Shown here: piece after piece, positions 44,560 to 52,890 of the stretch
Position numbering within the stretch: position 1 is the first letter of the stretch
How the letters are laid out: every line of letters starts with the position of its first letter
NCBI RefSeq assembly: GCF_902702915.1
Contig: NZ_LR738849.1
Location: 2,301,001-2,365,000, forward strand
Length of the DNA: 64,000 nucleotides
DNA from: Desulfovibrio sp. 86
Lineage (GTDB): Bacteria; Desulfobacterota; Desulfovibrionia; Desulfovibrionales; Desulfovibrionaceae
Reading direction: 5' to 3'
Made by a program: the position numbers and the translations under genes
Notes under the pieces: model-generated
Database searches by the model: none
Told to the model about the DNA's origin: nothing
What the model saw: only the letters and a program-made list of their open reading frames with translations

Positions 44560-45884
44560 GCGGATTCTCCGTCGCGGGCAAGGGTGCGTACAAGCTCGCG
44601 GCTCTGGCGGTCAAGGCGCGTGAGGCGCTCCGCCAGGGTATGGGCCTCGCTTTTCAGGGCGGCCATGCGGTCGGAGGGCATGGCCGCGCCCTGTTCGAGC
44701 GGGGCGCAGAAAGGCTGGTGGCCGGGATCGCTGGCGTCGTGCGCCTTGAGTGCGGCCCCGATCAGCCGGGGTATGTCAAGGAAGGCGCAGCGGCCTTCAA
44801 GAAAAAGCTCCACGGCGGCCTCGTTGGCCGCGTTGAGAACAACACAGCGCCCGCCCCGCAGTGCGAGGGACTGGCGCGCCAGATCAAGACAGGAAAAAAC
44901 CTCGGCATCCGGCTCATGAAAGGTCAGGGCCGTGGCCGTAAGGGCAAGGGGAGGCACGTCCACAGGCAGGCAGCGCGGCCAGAGCAGGCAGCTGGCGATG
45001 GCCAGGCGCATGTCCGCCGTGCCGAGCTGCGCCAGTTGCGAGCCGTCTTCAAATTCCACCAGCGAATGTATCACCGACTGCGGGTGCACCAGAACCTTGA
45101 TGCGTTGGGCGGGCGTTCCGTAGAGGTGATAGGCCTCGATAACCTCAAGGCCTTTGTTCATAAGCGTCGCGGAATCTATGCTTATCTTGGCTCCCATGTT
45201 CCAGTTGGGGTGCTTGAGCGCCTGCGCGGGGGTGATGCCCCGCAACTCTTCACGGCTGCGGCCACGAAAAGGCCCGCCACTGGCCGTGAGGATAAGGCGC
45301 TTCACCTCCTGCCCGCGTCCGGCAAGGCACTGGAAGATGGCGTTATGTTCCGAATCCACGGGCAAGATGACGGCCCCGGTGCAGGCGCAGATGCGGCGCA
45401 CCAGATCGCCAGCCAGAACCAGCGATTCCTTGTTGGCAAGGCAGACGACCTTGCCCGCCAGGGCTGCGGCCAGGGTTCCGTCCAGACCCGCCGCGCCGAC
45501 CTGGGCCGAGAGCACGGTGGAGGCTTCGGACAGGGCGGCCATGTGGGCGTAGCCCTCGCGCCCCACCAGAATGGTCGGGGCATAGCCTTGCGGCAAAAGC
45601 TTTTTGAGCCCGGCGGCAGCGGCCTCGTTCAGCACCGCCAGATACGGCGGACGCCAGCGGGCGGCCTGTTCGGCCAGACGTTCGATCTGGCGGGCGCAGG
45701 CAAGCCCGACAATGCGGAAAGCCTGCGGATGACTTGCAACCACGGCCAGAGCGCTGCGCCCTATGGACCCGGTGGAACCCAGTATGCACAGGCTGCGCGG
45801 CCATGCGCCGTTCCAGGCGGCATCCGGCGGGCCGGAGATATAGTCTATGGAAGGGCCGCCCTGACCCGGCCAGAGTTGTGCCAT
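44553..45884 (-). CDS. dxr: 1-deoxy-D-xylulose 5-phosphate reductoisomerase
   Basis: NADPH-dependent second step of the MEP isoprenoid pathway. Of 443 residues, the NADPH site ILGSTGSIGRSALAVV lies near 34, followed by LANKESLVLAG, the metal site PVDSEHNAIFQC, LTASGGPFRGRS, HPNWNMGAKISIDSATLMNKGLEVIEAYHLY and NAANEAAVELFL. The ATG at 45884 has AGGA at about 8 bases; an ATG 15 codons upstream has none. The next gene upstream, cdsA, is 489 bases away because of a repeat. Confidence 0.95.
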   Translation of the reverse strand: MAQLWPGQGGPSIDYISGPPDAAWNGAWPRSLCILGSTGSIGRSALAVVASHPQAFRIVGLACARQIERLAEQAARWRPPYLAVLNEAAAAGLKKLLPQGYAPTILVGREGYAHMAALSEASTVLSAQVGAAGLDGTLAAALAGKVVCLANKESLVLAGDLVRRICACTGAVILPVDSEHNAIFQCLAGRGQEVKRLILTASGGPFRGRSREELRGITPAQALKHPNWNMGAKISIDSATLMNKGLEVIEAYHLYGTPAQRIKVLVHPQSVIHSLVEFEDGSQLAQLGTADMRLAIASCLLWPRCLPVDVPPLALTATALTFHEPDAEVFSCLDLARQSLALRGGRCVVLNAANEAAVELFLEGRCAFLDIPRLIGAALKAHDASDPGHQPFCAPLEQGAAMPSDRMAALKSEAHTLAERLTRLDRQSRELVRTLARDGESAC

Positions 45885-46218
45885 GTCTGCATCCTGTCTG
45901 TTGCCGCCGTGATTGGAACCTGCTGCCATGGGCAGGCGGCATGCTCATGTGTAAAAATAGGTCCGGCGCTGGAAAATTCAAGCGGCCCTTGAGCCGGGCC
46001 GCTGTAAAAAACCGTGTACCCCGCGTGGCGTACCGCAAACTTTTTTGCGGCCCTCGCCGGGAGCCCGTCGCTGCCGAACCACAGCCACGGGGCTGGATCA
46101 TTTTACCTCAAAAAAAAGCAAACGCACCGGACGACGCCGTCACGAGAGGAATTTCCAATCATATCAAGACGAAGTTTAACGCAAAAATACCAGGAAAGGC
46201 GCTCGTGACCATATTGTT

Positions 46219-46375
46219 TAAGGAAGCGCTGAGTAAAGAGCCTCCTGGAAACGCGTAGTTATTTTGTTTGGCAAGGCGCGATCTTTTTTTGAAGCAGGAG
46301 TGGACTCTTCTGTCCTCGACTGTTTCAAAAAAAGTGAAGCAACGACGCCAAACGAAATAAATCAGCGTTTCCCTA
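46219..46375. repeat. 157-bp palindromic MITE-like element, family B
   Basis: Same length and orientation as 3301 and 42310, with TA on both sides. It separates cdsA from dxr and supplies the cdsA stop codon. The remainder of the gap (45885-46218) shows no ORF. Confidence 0.9.
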
Positions 46376-47191
46376 AAAGAAGAAAAACCACTGGTCCACA
46401 ACGGCCACCATGGGCATGGCGAACAGCAGGCTGTCGGCCCTGTCCAGAACACCGCCGTGACCTGGCAGCAGGTGGCCGGAATCTTTCACGTTGACCGAGC
46501 GCTTGAGGGCGGATTCAAAAAGGTCGCCCACCTGGGCAAAGGCGTTTACCGCAATGCCCAGAAGCGCAAAGGAAAACCAGCCTGTCTTGCCGAAGATCTG
46601 TCCGTAGACGGCGCAGAAGATGACGCAGGCCACAAGGCTGCCCACCGCGCCCTCGGAGCTTTTCTTGGGGCTGACGCGGGGCCACAGCTTGTGGTGGCCA
46701 AAGCGCGTGCCGACAAAATAGGCCGCCGTGTCGGAAATGGCCACAGCGGCTATGACAAAGATGAGCTTGGTGGTGGAAAGATAGGTGGCAGGCAGGAGCA
46801 GCAGGGGCACATAGGCCAGGCCAGCCATGAATATGCCGCTGGAAACGAAGGCGTTTTCCTCTTCAAGCACGTCCCACCGAAAAAGAAAGCTCATGGCTGA
46901 AAGCACGAAACCCGCGCCAAGAAACACAAGGGCGTCTTGCGGGCGGTGCAGCCAGGTCAGGCACAGCATGCCCCAACCAAGGGCAATGGCGCAGACGCGG
47001 CTGGAGATGCGCCCGTTGGGGCCCCAGAAAAGCGAATAGAATTCCCACAGGCCCAGGGCGGAAACCAGCAGGATGAAGAACAGCAGGGGCCAGCCCCGCA
47101 GCCAGAGCACCAGCATCAGCACTGCGGCCAGAGCCACGCCGGTTATGATGCGTCGAAAGTCGATGGGATTGGTGGTGGGTTCAATGGGCAT
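46373..47191 (-). CDS. cdsA: Phosphatidate cytidylyltransferase
   Basis: Makes CDP-diacylglycerol, precursor of all the phospholipids whose later enzymes (pssA, psd, pgpA) are also in this window. The 272-residue protein has about seven membrane segments and the signature DSGHLLPGHGGVLDRADSLLFAMP near the C-terminus, with SDTAAYFVGTRFGHHKLWPRVSPKKSSEGAVGS before it. The ATG at 47191 lies inside the end of uppS. It ends FFFF followed by a TAG from the repeat element. Confidence 0.95.
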   Translation of the reverse strand: MPIEPTTNPIDFRRIITGVALAAVLMLVLWLRGWPLLFFILLVSALGLWEFYSLFWGPNGRISSRVCAIALGWGMLCLTWLHRPQDALVFLGAGFVLSAMSFLFRWDVLEEENAFVSSGIFMAGLAYVPLLLLPATYLSTTKLIFVIAAVAISDTAAYFVGTRFGHHKLWPRVSPKKSSEGAVGSLVACVIFCAVYGQIFGKTGWFSFALLGIAVNAFAQVGDLFESALKRSVNVKDSGHLLPGHGGVLDRADSLLFAMPMVAVVDQWFFFF

Positions 47192-47987
47192 CAATTTGCT
47201 CCTGTGTTTTGCCAAAGCGGCGCGAGCGCGCGGCGTAGGCTTCCAATGCCAGGCGCAGTTGCGCGGCGTCAAAATCTGGCCAGGGTGTCGGAGTGAAGTA
47301 CAGCTCACTGTAGGCGCACTGGTAAAGCAGGTAGTTGCTCAGGCGCTGCTCGCCGCTGGTGCGGATGAGCAGGTCCGGGTCAGGTTGCCCGGCCGTATAG
47401 AGGTGCTGCGCCAGGCTTTCTTCGGTGACGTCCTGAGGCTGCGCGCCCTCGCGCAGAAAAGACCGGACAGCACGGACCAGTTCGGCTCTGGAGCCGTAAT
47501 TGAGAGCAAGATTCAGGGTCATGTGCGGCCCGGGAGCGGTGCGCTTTATGGCGTGGCGCAGGGCCGTGCGCTGTGCCAGCGGCAGGCCGTCCAGATCGCC
47601 CAGCACCTTGAGGGCAATGCCCTGCTCTTCAAGGCGGGGCAGTTCCTGGCGCAGAAAATCCAGCAGCAGGGCGAAGAGGGCGCTTATTTCCGTCTTGGGG
47701 CGGTTCCAGTTTTCACTGGAAAAAGTGTAGAGCGTCAGGTGGCGTATGCCAATTTTACGGCATTCGGTGACAACGGCGCGCACGGTTTCCGCGCCAGCCT
47801 TGTGCCCGGCCTCGCGCGGCAGGTTGCGGGCCTGCGCCCAGCGTCCGTTGCCATCCATAATAATGGCCAGGTGGGTGGGCAACAGTTCGGGCAAAAGCTC
47901 CGACGGCGGTCCGGCCTGCGGGGCGGGATCCGTGTCTGGCGTCCGGCTGGGAGGCTGGCCGGACGGGGGCGTGCTTTGTTGCGTCAT
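47181..47987 (-). CDS. uppS: Isoprenyl transferase (undecaprenyl diphosphate synthase)
   Basis: Makes the C55 lipid carrier for cell-wall synthesis. The 268 residues carry the active-site IIMDGNGRWAQARN near 42, GHKAGAETVRAVV, FSSENWNRP, and the signature DPDLLIRTSGEQRLSNYLLY then QCAYSELYF. The first 35 residues are a Pro/Ser-rich extension. It overlaps cdsA and follows frr across a repeat-filled gap. Confidence 0.95.
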   Translation of the reverse strand: MTQQSTPPSGQPPSRTPDTDPAPQAGPPSELLPELLPTHLAIIMDGNGRWAQARNLPREAGHKAGAETVRAVVTECRKIGIRHLTLYTFSSENWNRPKTEISALFALLLDFLRQELPRLEEQGIALKVLGDLDGLPLAQRTALRHAIKRTAPGPHMTLNLALNYGSRAELVRAVRSFLREGAQPQDVTEESLAQHLYTAGQPDPDLLIRTSGEQRLSNYLLYQCAYSELYFTPTPWPDFDAAQLRLALEAYAARSRRFGKTQEQIDAH

Positions 47988-48171
47988 ACTTTCAGCCTGT
48001 AGGGAAAAATCCCTGGGGTATTGGCCCGTCCGGGTTCTGCGCCAGAACAGTCCGGCGGGACAGGCGAACCGCGCCGCAACCCGCCCCGTCCTCAGTGAAC
48101 GCGGCGGGCCACGGCCCGTAGCGGGACTATCCGTTTTTCAAAGGCACATTGCCCTTGGGGAGCACTGATTA

Positions 48172-48368
48172 GAGCAATTTCACTAGCGATGCCGTCGCCA
48201 TCCGTAAGGTTTCTTCGTCGCCTAACGGCTGCCGCTTGAAATTGCTCTGGCGGCTGCGTGAGCAGGCGCCCGCCGCGAAGGCGTAAGCGCAGTTTATCTG
48301 CGCGGTTAAACGCCGTAGTGAGCGTGCCTTAAACTTTGAGAATGTATATTCTCAAAGTTAATCTGCTC
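48172..48368. repeat. 197-bp composite palindromic element inserted in a family B element
   Basis: Flanked by TA on both sides (48170-48171 and 48369-48370). The left module AGAGCAATTTCACTAGCG...TTGAAATTGCTCT joins a right module GAATGTATATTCTCAAAG. Outside it on the left is GCACTGATTA and on the right AAGAGCTTCCTGG, which are contiguous (GCACTGATTAAAGAGCCTCCTGG) in the 3301 and 42310 copies. Confidence 0.85.
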
Positions 48369-48510
48369 TAAAGAGCTTCCTGGAAACGCGCTGGTATTTC
48401 CTTTGGCAAGGCGCGATCTTTTTTTGCAACAGGAGTGGACTCTTTCGTCCTCGACTGTTTCAAAAAAAGTGAAGCAAAACCGCCAAACGGAATACATCAG
48501 CGTTTCCCTA
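48369..48510. repeat. Family B element (right part), frr end
   Basis: The major part of a 157-bp element whose outer left end (GCACTGATTA) lies at 48161-48171 beyond the inserted composite. It gives frr its TAG stop. Confidence 0.85.
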
Positions 48511-49068
48511 GATTTCCATTATTTCCTTTTCTTTGGCAGCGCACTTTTTGTCCACATCAGCCACGTACTTGTCCGTGAGCTTCTGCACATCCTCGGTGGC
48601 GCGCTTCTGGTCGTCTTCGGTAATAACCTTGTCTTTTTCAAGCTTTTTCAGGCTGTCGTTGGCATCGCGGCGCACATTGCGCACCGCCACCTTGGCGTCC
48701 TCGCTGTACTTGCGCGCCACCTTGCTCAGGTCTTTGCGGCGCTCTTCGGTCAGAGGGGGCATGACAATGCGGACGACCTTGCCGTCGTTGACTGGCGTAA
48801 GGCCAAGGTCTGACTTGAGAATGGCCTTTTCAATGAGGGCTATGCCGCCCTTGTCCCAGGGCTGGATGGTCAGGGTGCGGCTGTCGGGCACGGCTACCGA
48901 GGCCATCTGGCTGATGGGCGTGGGGGTTCCATAATAGTCGGCCTTGATGCCGTCCACAAGGGCGGTGGTGGCGCGTCCCGTGCGCAGTTTGGCAAACTCG
49001 CGGTCAAGAGCGGCAAGGGCTTTTTCCATGCGGTCTTCGGCATCGAGAAGGATGCTGTCGATATCCAT
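48508..49068 (-). CDS. frr: Ribosome recycling factor
   Basis: Splits the ribosome after termination together with EF-G. The 186 residues are the normal size: [57 protein letters not shown], then the helical arm [24 protein letters not shown] and a final helical tail. The ATG at 49068 fits the family; the long upstream frame is not coding. It is followed by uppS and preceded by pyrH, the standard order. Confidence 0.97.
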   Translation of the reverse strand: MDIDSILLDAEDRMEKALAALDREFAKLRTGRATTALVDGIKADYYGTPTPISQMASVAVPDSRTLTIQPWDKGGIALIEKAILKSDLGLTPVNDGKVVRIVMPPLTEERRKDLSKVARKYSEDAKVAVRNVRRDANDSLKKLEKDKVITEDDQKRATEDVQKLTDKYVADVDKKCAAKEKEIMEI

Positions 49069-49207
49069 AAATATTCTCCTTGGGGCTGCGGCCTGCGGCC
49101 TGTTCCTGGGGGGATGGCGCTGCGCCTCCCTTAGTGAAAATCTGATGCGGGCTGACATGCACTGCCAGACCGCACGGCGCGAGCGTGACTGCCGCGCCGC
49201 AGATGCA

Positions 49208-49921
49208 TCATGCGTTGCGTACTGTAGTACCCACAGACTCGCCCATGACGGCACGCCTGATGTCGCCGCCAAGCATGCGGCAGACGATGATGGGCACGTT
49301 GTTGTCGCGCACCAGGGCAAAGGCCGTGGCGTCCATCACGCCGAGGTGGCGGGACAATGTTTCATCATAGGTGATGGTTTCAAACTTTACGGCGTCGCTG
49401 AATTTGGTGGGGTCCTTGTCGTAGATGCCGTCCACCTTGGTGGCCTTGATGATGGCGTCGCACTTGAGTTCCATGCCGCGCAGCGCGGCCGTCGTGTCGG
49501 TGGTGAAGTAGGGGTTGCCCGTGCCTGCGGCGCAGATGACCACGCGGCCTTTTTCCATGTGGCGCAGGGCGCGGCGGCGGATGAAGGGCTCGCAGACTTC
49601 CTGCATGGTGATGGCGGAAAGCACGCGGGTGGGATAGCCCTGCTTTTCAAGCATGTCCTGTACGGCCAGGGCGTTGAGCACTGTGGCCAGCATGCCCATA
49701 TAGTCGGCTGACGAGCGTTCCATACCCTTGGCGGAGCCTGAAAGCCCGCGAAAGATGTTGCCCCCGCCGATAACCAGGGCCATTTCCACGCCCATGGCAA
49801 GCACAGTGCCGATTTCGCGGCATATTTCGGCCACGGTTTCAGGGTCGATGCCCGTTTTGTTGGAGCCCGCAAGGGCCTCGCCGCTCAGTTTGAGCAAAAT
49901 TCGCTTGTATGTCGGTGACAT
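49208..49921 (-). CDS. pyrH: Uridylate kinase
   Basis: Phosphorylates UMP to UDP; homohexamer regulated by GTP and UTP. The 237 residues contain [25 protein letters not shown], the ATP-site [20 protein letters not shown] and [13 protein letters not shown]. The GGCGGACAT leader gives a moderate ribosome site. A terminator at 49996 separates it from the azl genes, so it starts a new transcript toward frr and uppS. Confidence 0.97.
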   Translation of the reverse strand: MSPTYKRILLKLSGEALAGSNKTGIDPETVAEICREIGTVLAMGVEMALVIGGGNIFRGLSGSAKGMERSSADYMGMLATVLNALAVQDMLEKQGYPTRVLSAITMQEVCEPFIRRRALRHMEKGRVVICAAGTGNPYFTTDTTAALRGMELKCDAIIKATKVDGIYDKDPTKFSDAVKFETITYDETLSRHLGVMDATAFALVRDNNVPIIVCRMLGGDIRRAVMGESVGTTVRNA

Positions 49922-49995
49922 ATGTCCGCCTTAGTCTGGATAACCGGCCTGTTTGCCGGGCGATTGTGCAAGGGATCGCCTATCACGCGGGCGTG

Positions 49996-50026
49996 AAAAA
50001 ACGGGACCGGGCCTCCCCGGGCCCGT
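49996..50026 (-). terminator. Terminator of the azlC-azlD-DUF4911 operon
   Basis: On the minus strand a GC-rich stem (ACGGGCCCGG/CCGGTCCCGT) with a short loop is followed by TTTTT. Confidence 0.75.
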
Positions 50027-50062
50027 TCTCCCGCAACAGGGCAGTCATAACAGAAAACGTGG

Positions 50063-50413
50063 CTAGCTCAAAGCCTTTTTGCGCACCTGCGGCAGGCGGG
50101 AAAAGGGCCATTCTTCAACGCTGAAGGGCAGGCTGCGGGCCATTTCAGCAAGGGCTGTCCTGGTCTCTCTTTCCAGATGGGGCGAAAAGACGATTTTGAG
50201 CAGGGCCGTTTTGGGCTCGAGCACGGTAAAGTACGCCGTATGATCGTAGGCTTCCAGAAGAAAGCGAAAAAGAGCCGTATGGTGCGGCGCGAGACGAACC
50301 AGAAGACGCCCGCTCTGTTCCGGGGCGGCAAGGGCCGGGGCGGGTTTGCGGCGTTTGCGCAGGGCCGGAACCTCGGGGGCGGCGGCAAGAGGCATTTCTT
50401 TTTCCTCGCGCAT
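50063..50413 (-). CDS. DUF4911-like protein
   Basis: A 116-residue protein that starts by TGATG overlap with azlD (an ATG six codons later with GAGG upstream is an alternative). After a short basic Pro/Ala linker (RKRRKPAPALAAPEQ) comes a compact domain RLLVRLAPHHTALFRFLLEA, then YFTVLEPKTALLKIVFSP and RETRTALAEMARSLP, resembling the DUF4911 family found in Desulfovibrio. Function unknown; probably co-expressed with azlCD. Confidence 0.7.
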   Translation of the reverse strand: MREEKEMPLAAAPEVPALRKRRKPAPALAAPEQSGRLLVRLAPHHTALFRFLLEAYDHTAYFTVLEPKTALLKIVFSPHLERETRTALAEMARSLPFSVEEWPFSRLPQVRKKALS

Positions 50414-50763
50414 CAGTACAGACCCGTATACCGCGCCAGAATCACCAGGCCGATGCCCACGGCAATGGTCAGAAAATAGTTTTTGAACCACCACGCCACC
50501 AGCAGGGTGGGCAGGCCCGCCATGAGAAAGAGATTGGAGGGGCTTATGCTGAAATGGCCTTCGTAGATGAAAATATCAGGGCCAACCAGCGCGGCCATGA
50601 CGGCCACAGGCACAAAGGACAGCCAGTGGCGCAGCACCACGGGCAGATTGTCGCCCTTGAGAAAGGTCACGGGCAAAAGCTTGGACAGCAGGGTTACGAC
50701 AGTGCAACCCGCGATGCACAGGATAAGGGCAAGGTGGGCCTCAAGCCAGCTCGTTCCATTCAT
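50413..50763 (-). CDS. azlD: Branched-chain amino acid exporter small subunit AzlD
   Basis: A 116-residue membrane protein with about four membrane segments (LALILCIAGCTVVTLLSKLL, VAVMAALVGPDIF, LLVAWWFKNYFLTIAVGIG). It works with AzlC to export branched-chain amino acids or analogues. Its ATG overlaps the azlC stop by 4 bases. Family match is clear from KLLPVTFLKG and the position. Confidence 0.9.
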   Translation of the reverse strand: MNGTSWLEAHLALILCIAGCTVVTLLSKLLPVTFLKGDNLPVVLRHWLSFVPVAVMAALVGPDIFIYEGHFSISPSNLFLMAGLPTLLVAWWFKNYFLTIAVGIGLVILARYTGLY

Positions 50764-51686
50764 GACTGCACCCCGTCAGTGTTTGCCGTCAGCAGGTCTG
50801 TTGCATCCGTCCGGCTGGAAGCGTCGCGCTGTTCCTGGCCCGCCGCCCTTCGGGCAGGCTCCGCTTGTGTCGCGCCAGGCGCGTCAGGTGCACCAAGGAC
50901 ATGAGGCGATCCAGGCGCGTCACCGGTTTTTTCCGCAGCGGCCTGTTCCACGCAGGCGCAGCCGGGTTGCCGTGCGCAGGCGGCGTCCTTTTTATCCTTG
51001 TACAGCAGCAGGGCCGTGCCGAGGCTGGCACCCACCACCGTGGCCACGGCGACGTTCCATTGGCTCATGCCTGCAGCCTTGAGCGCGATGGACAGCGTCA
51101 TGGTGAAAATGGCGACCAGAACGTGCAGGCGGTTCACGCACTGCGGCACCAGCAGGGCCAGAAACATGGCGGTAAGGGCGTAGTCCAGTCCGAGCGGTTT
51201 GACGTCGGTGACAAGCTCCCCGCAAAACGCGCCAATGGCGCTGCCGCCCACCCAGGCGATCTGCGTTGTCTGGTTGCAGACAAAAAGAGTGGTGAGGTTG
51301 CGCTTCCAGCCGTTCTGGAAGGCCGTGACGTGAACGGCAAAGGTTTCGTCCGTGAGGCCAAGACCCAGCAAAAAGCGCTGAAAGCGCGGCAGACCGGCCA
51401 GCCAGGGGGACTCCGCGGCGGACTGGAGCAGATACCGCAGATTCACGATAAAGACCGCCGCCATGATGGACAGGGCGCCTGCGCCCGCGCCCCACATGCC
51501 CGCGAAGACAAACTGGCCGGACCCGGAAAACATGAGCACGGACATGGCCACGGCCAGCGAGGGAGGAATGTTGTTTTTGACCGCCAGAACGCCGAAGGCA
51601 AAGCCAACGGGCGTATAGCCGAGCACAATGGGCAGTGCGCGGCGCAGGCCCTCCGCCAGGGGGGAAGCGGGGGAATCGCTCGACAT
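50760..51686 (-). CDS. azlC: Branched-chain amino acid exporter large subunit AzlC
   Basis: A 308-residue inner-membrane protein. ALPIVLGYTPVGFAFGVLAVK, SGSGQFVFAGMWGAGAGALS, and NLRYLLQSAAESPWL are AzlC motifs; about seven to eight membrane segments end near residue 230. The last 75 or so residues are a hydrophilic, Ala/Gly/Cys-containing tail (ARQPGCACVEQAAAEKTG) not usual in AzlC. The start ATG at 51686 is preferred to a TTG six codons upstream. Confidence 0.9.
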   Translation of the reverse strand: MSSDSPASPLAEGLRRALPIVLGYTPVGFAFGVLAVKNNIPPSLAVAMSVLMFSGSGQFVFAGMWGAGAGALSIMAAVFIVNLRYLLQSAAESPWLAGLPRFQRFLLGLGLTDETFAVHVTAFQNGWKRNLTTLFVCNQTTQIAWVGGSAIGAFCGELVTDVKPLGLDYALTAMFLALLVPQCVNRLHVLVAIFTMTLSIALKAAGMSQWNVAVATVVGASLGTALLLYKDKKDAACARQPGCACVEQAAAEKTGDAPGSPHVLGAPDAPGATQAEPARRAAGQEQRDASSRTDATDLLTANTDGVQS

Positions 51687-51708
51687 GTGACAGCACCTCG
51701 TCAACTGT

Positions 51709-52010
51709 TAAAAAACGCTGATTTATGCCGTTTGGCGGTTTTGCTTCACTTTTTTTGAAACAGTCGAGGACGGAAGAGCCCACTCCTGCTTGAAAAAAGA
51801 TCGCGTCTGGCCAAAGGAAATACCTGCGCGTTTCCAGGAGGCTCTTTAGAGCAGATTACCTTTGAGAATGCATATTCTCAAAGTTTAAGGCACGCTCATT
51901 TCGGCGTGTAACCGCGCAGATAAACTGCGCTTACGCCTCCATGGCGAACGTCTGCTCACGCAGCCGTCAGAGCAATGTAAAAGTTATATTGCTCTAATCA
52001 GTGTTTCCTT
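51709..52010. repeat. Family B element (inverted) with a TA-flanked composite inside
   Basis: The family B element runs in opposite direction to the others (from AAACGCTGATTTATG). At the same TTAA site as in the 48-kb copy it holds a 146-bp composite (51849-51994) bounded by TA GAGCAG and GCTC TA. Outside sequences GGCTCTT and ATCAGTGTTTCC match the empty copies. Confidence 0.85.
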
Positions 52011-52138
52011 TAAAAAAATATGGCTACTCTTTTTGATGCTGTGTGGCAAGTGGCGGGCGTTCTACGCTCCTGTGATATGTGTTTCGTGTATGCGATAATA
52101 AAGGGCGGCGTCCTCCCCCAGAGGGCGCTTCGGGCGCA

Positions 52139-52675
52139 TTACCACCAGAATACGGGGTATCTTTTACGGGCGGCAAGATTGTTGGCCGCCAGAGCCAGCA
52201 CAAGCATGCATGTGGCCCCGGCGGCGCAGGGCAGCAAAACGTACCAGTAGCCCATCTCATGAATGCCGGGGCCGCCGATGACGGCAATAAGGGCCGTGGC
52301 TCCACCCGGAGGGTGCAGGGTCTGGGTCATATGCATGAGCGCAATGGCGGTGGAAACGGCCAGGGCCGCCGCCAGCACGGGTTCCGCGCCCATCATGGCC
52401 TGGCTGCTCACGCCCACAAGGGCGGACAGGACGTGCCCGCCCACCAGGTTGCGCGGTTGGGCGAACGGGCTGTGGGGCGCGCCAAAGGCCAGCACGGCCG
52501 AGGCTCCGAAGGAACCGATGAGCAGCGGCAGATTCCATTCCTGCGCGCAGACTTTTTCCAGCAGGGCCAGGCAGGCGACGGAAAGGCAACTGCCCGACCA
52601 GGCCCAGAAAATTTCATTCCAGCCTACGCGGGGCTGGGACTGGCTTGAGCGGATGCGGTTCAGGATGCGTGTCAT
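52139..52675 (-). CDS. HPP family membrane protein
   Basis: A 178-residue inner-membrane protein with five hydrophobic segments and the family motif LHPPGGATALIAVIGG near residue 121; PLLIGSFGASAVLAFGAP and QPRNLVGGHVLSALVG are the other HPP motifs. Some HPP members take up nitrite; no substrate can be assigned here. It is a lone gene between the azl operon and the polyferredoxin gene. Confidence 0.9.
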   Translation of the reverse strand: MTRILNRIRSSQSQPRVGWNEIFWAWSGSCLSVACLALLEKVCAQEWNLPLLIGSFGASAVLAFGAPHSPFAQPRNLVGGHVLSALVGVSSQAMMGAEPVLAAALAVSTAIALMHMTQTLHPPGGATALIAVIGGPGIHEMGYWYVLLPCAAGATCMLVLALAANNLAARKRYPVFWW

Positions 52676-52708
52676 TGAGTGTCCTTGTCCTTTGTCCGGT
52701 GGAGGTGT

Positions 52709-52858
52709 CAGACAGTGCCGTCGCGAGCGCCTTTCCAGTTATTTCTGCGTCGAACATCGCCTTTTATTCCGGTCGAGTACCATCAGAGTACACTCCCTGC
52801 ATAAAAGGCTCGTTCTCCTTGATATAACTGGAAATTCATCTCGTGACGACACTGTCTG
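52709..52858. repeat. 150-bp imperfect palindrome, single copy in the window
   Basis: CAGACAGTG and CACTGTCTG form the outer arms, with GTCGCGAG/CTCGTGAC and TTTCCAGTTAT/ATAACTGGAAA inside. It resembles the other MITE-like elements in shape but not in sequence and lies between two minus-strand genes. Confidence 0.75.
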
Positions 52859-52890
52859 GAGCATGTTCGCAAATTCAAAGTGAAATTGTG

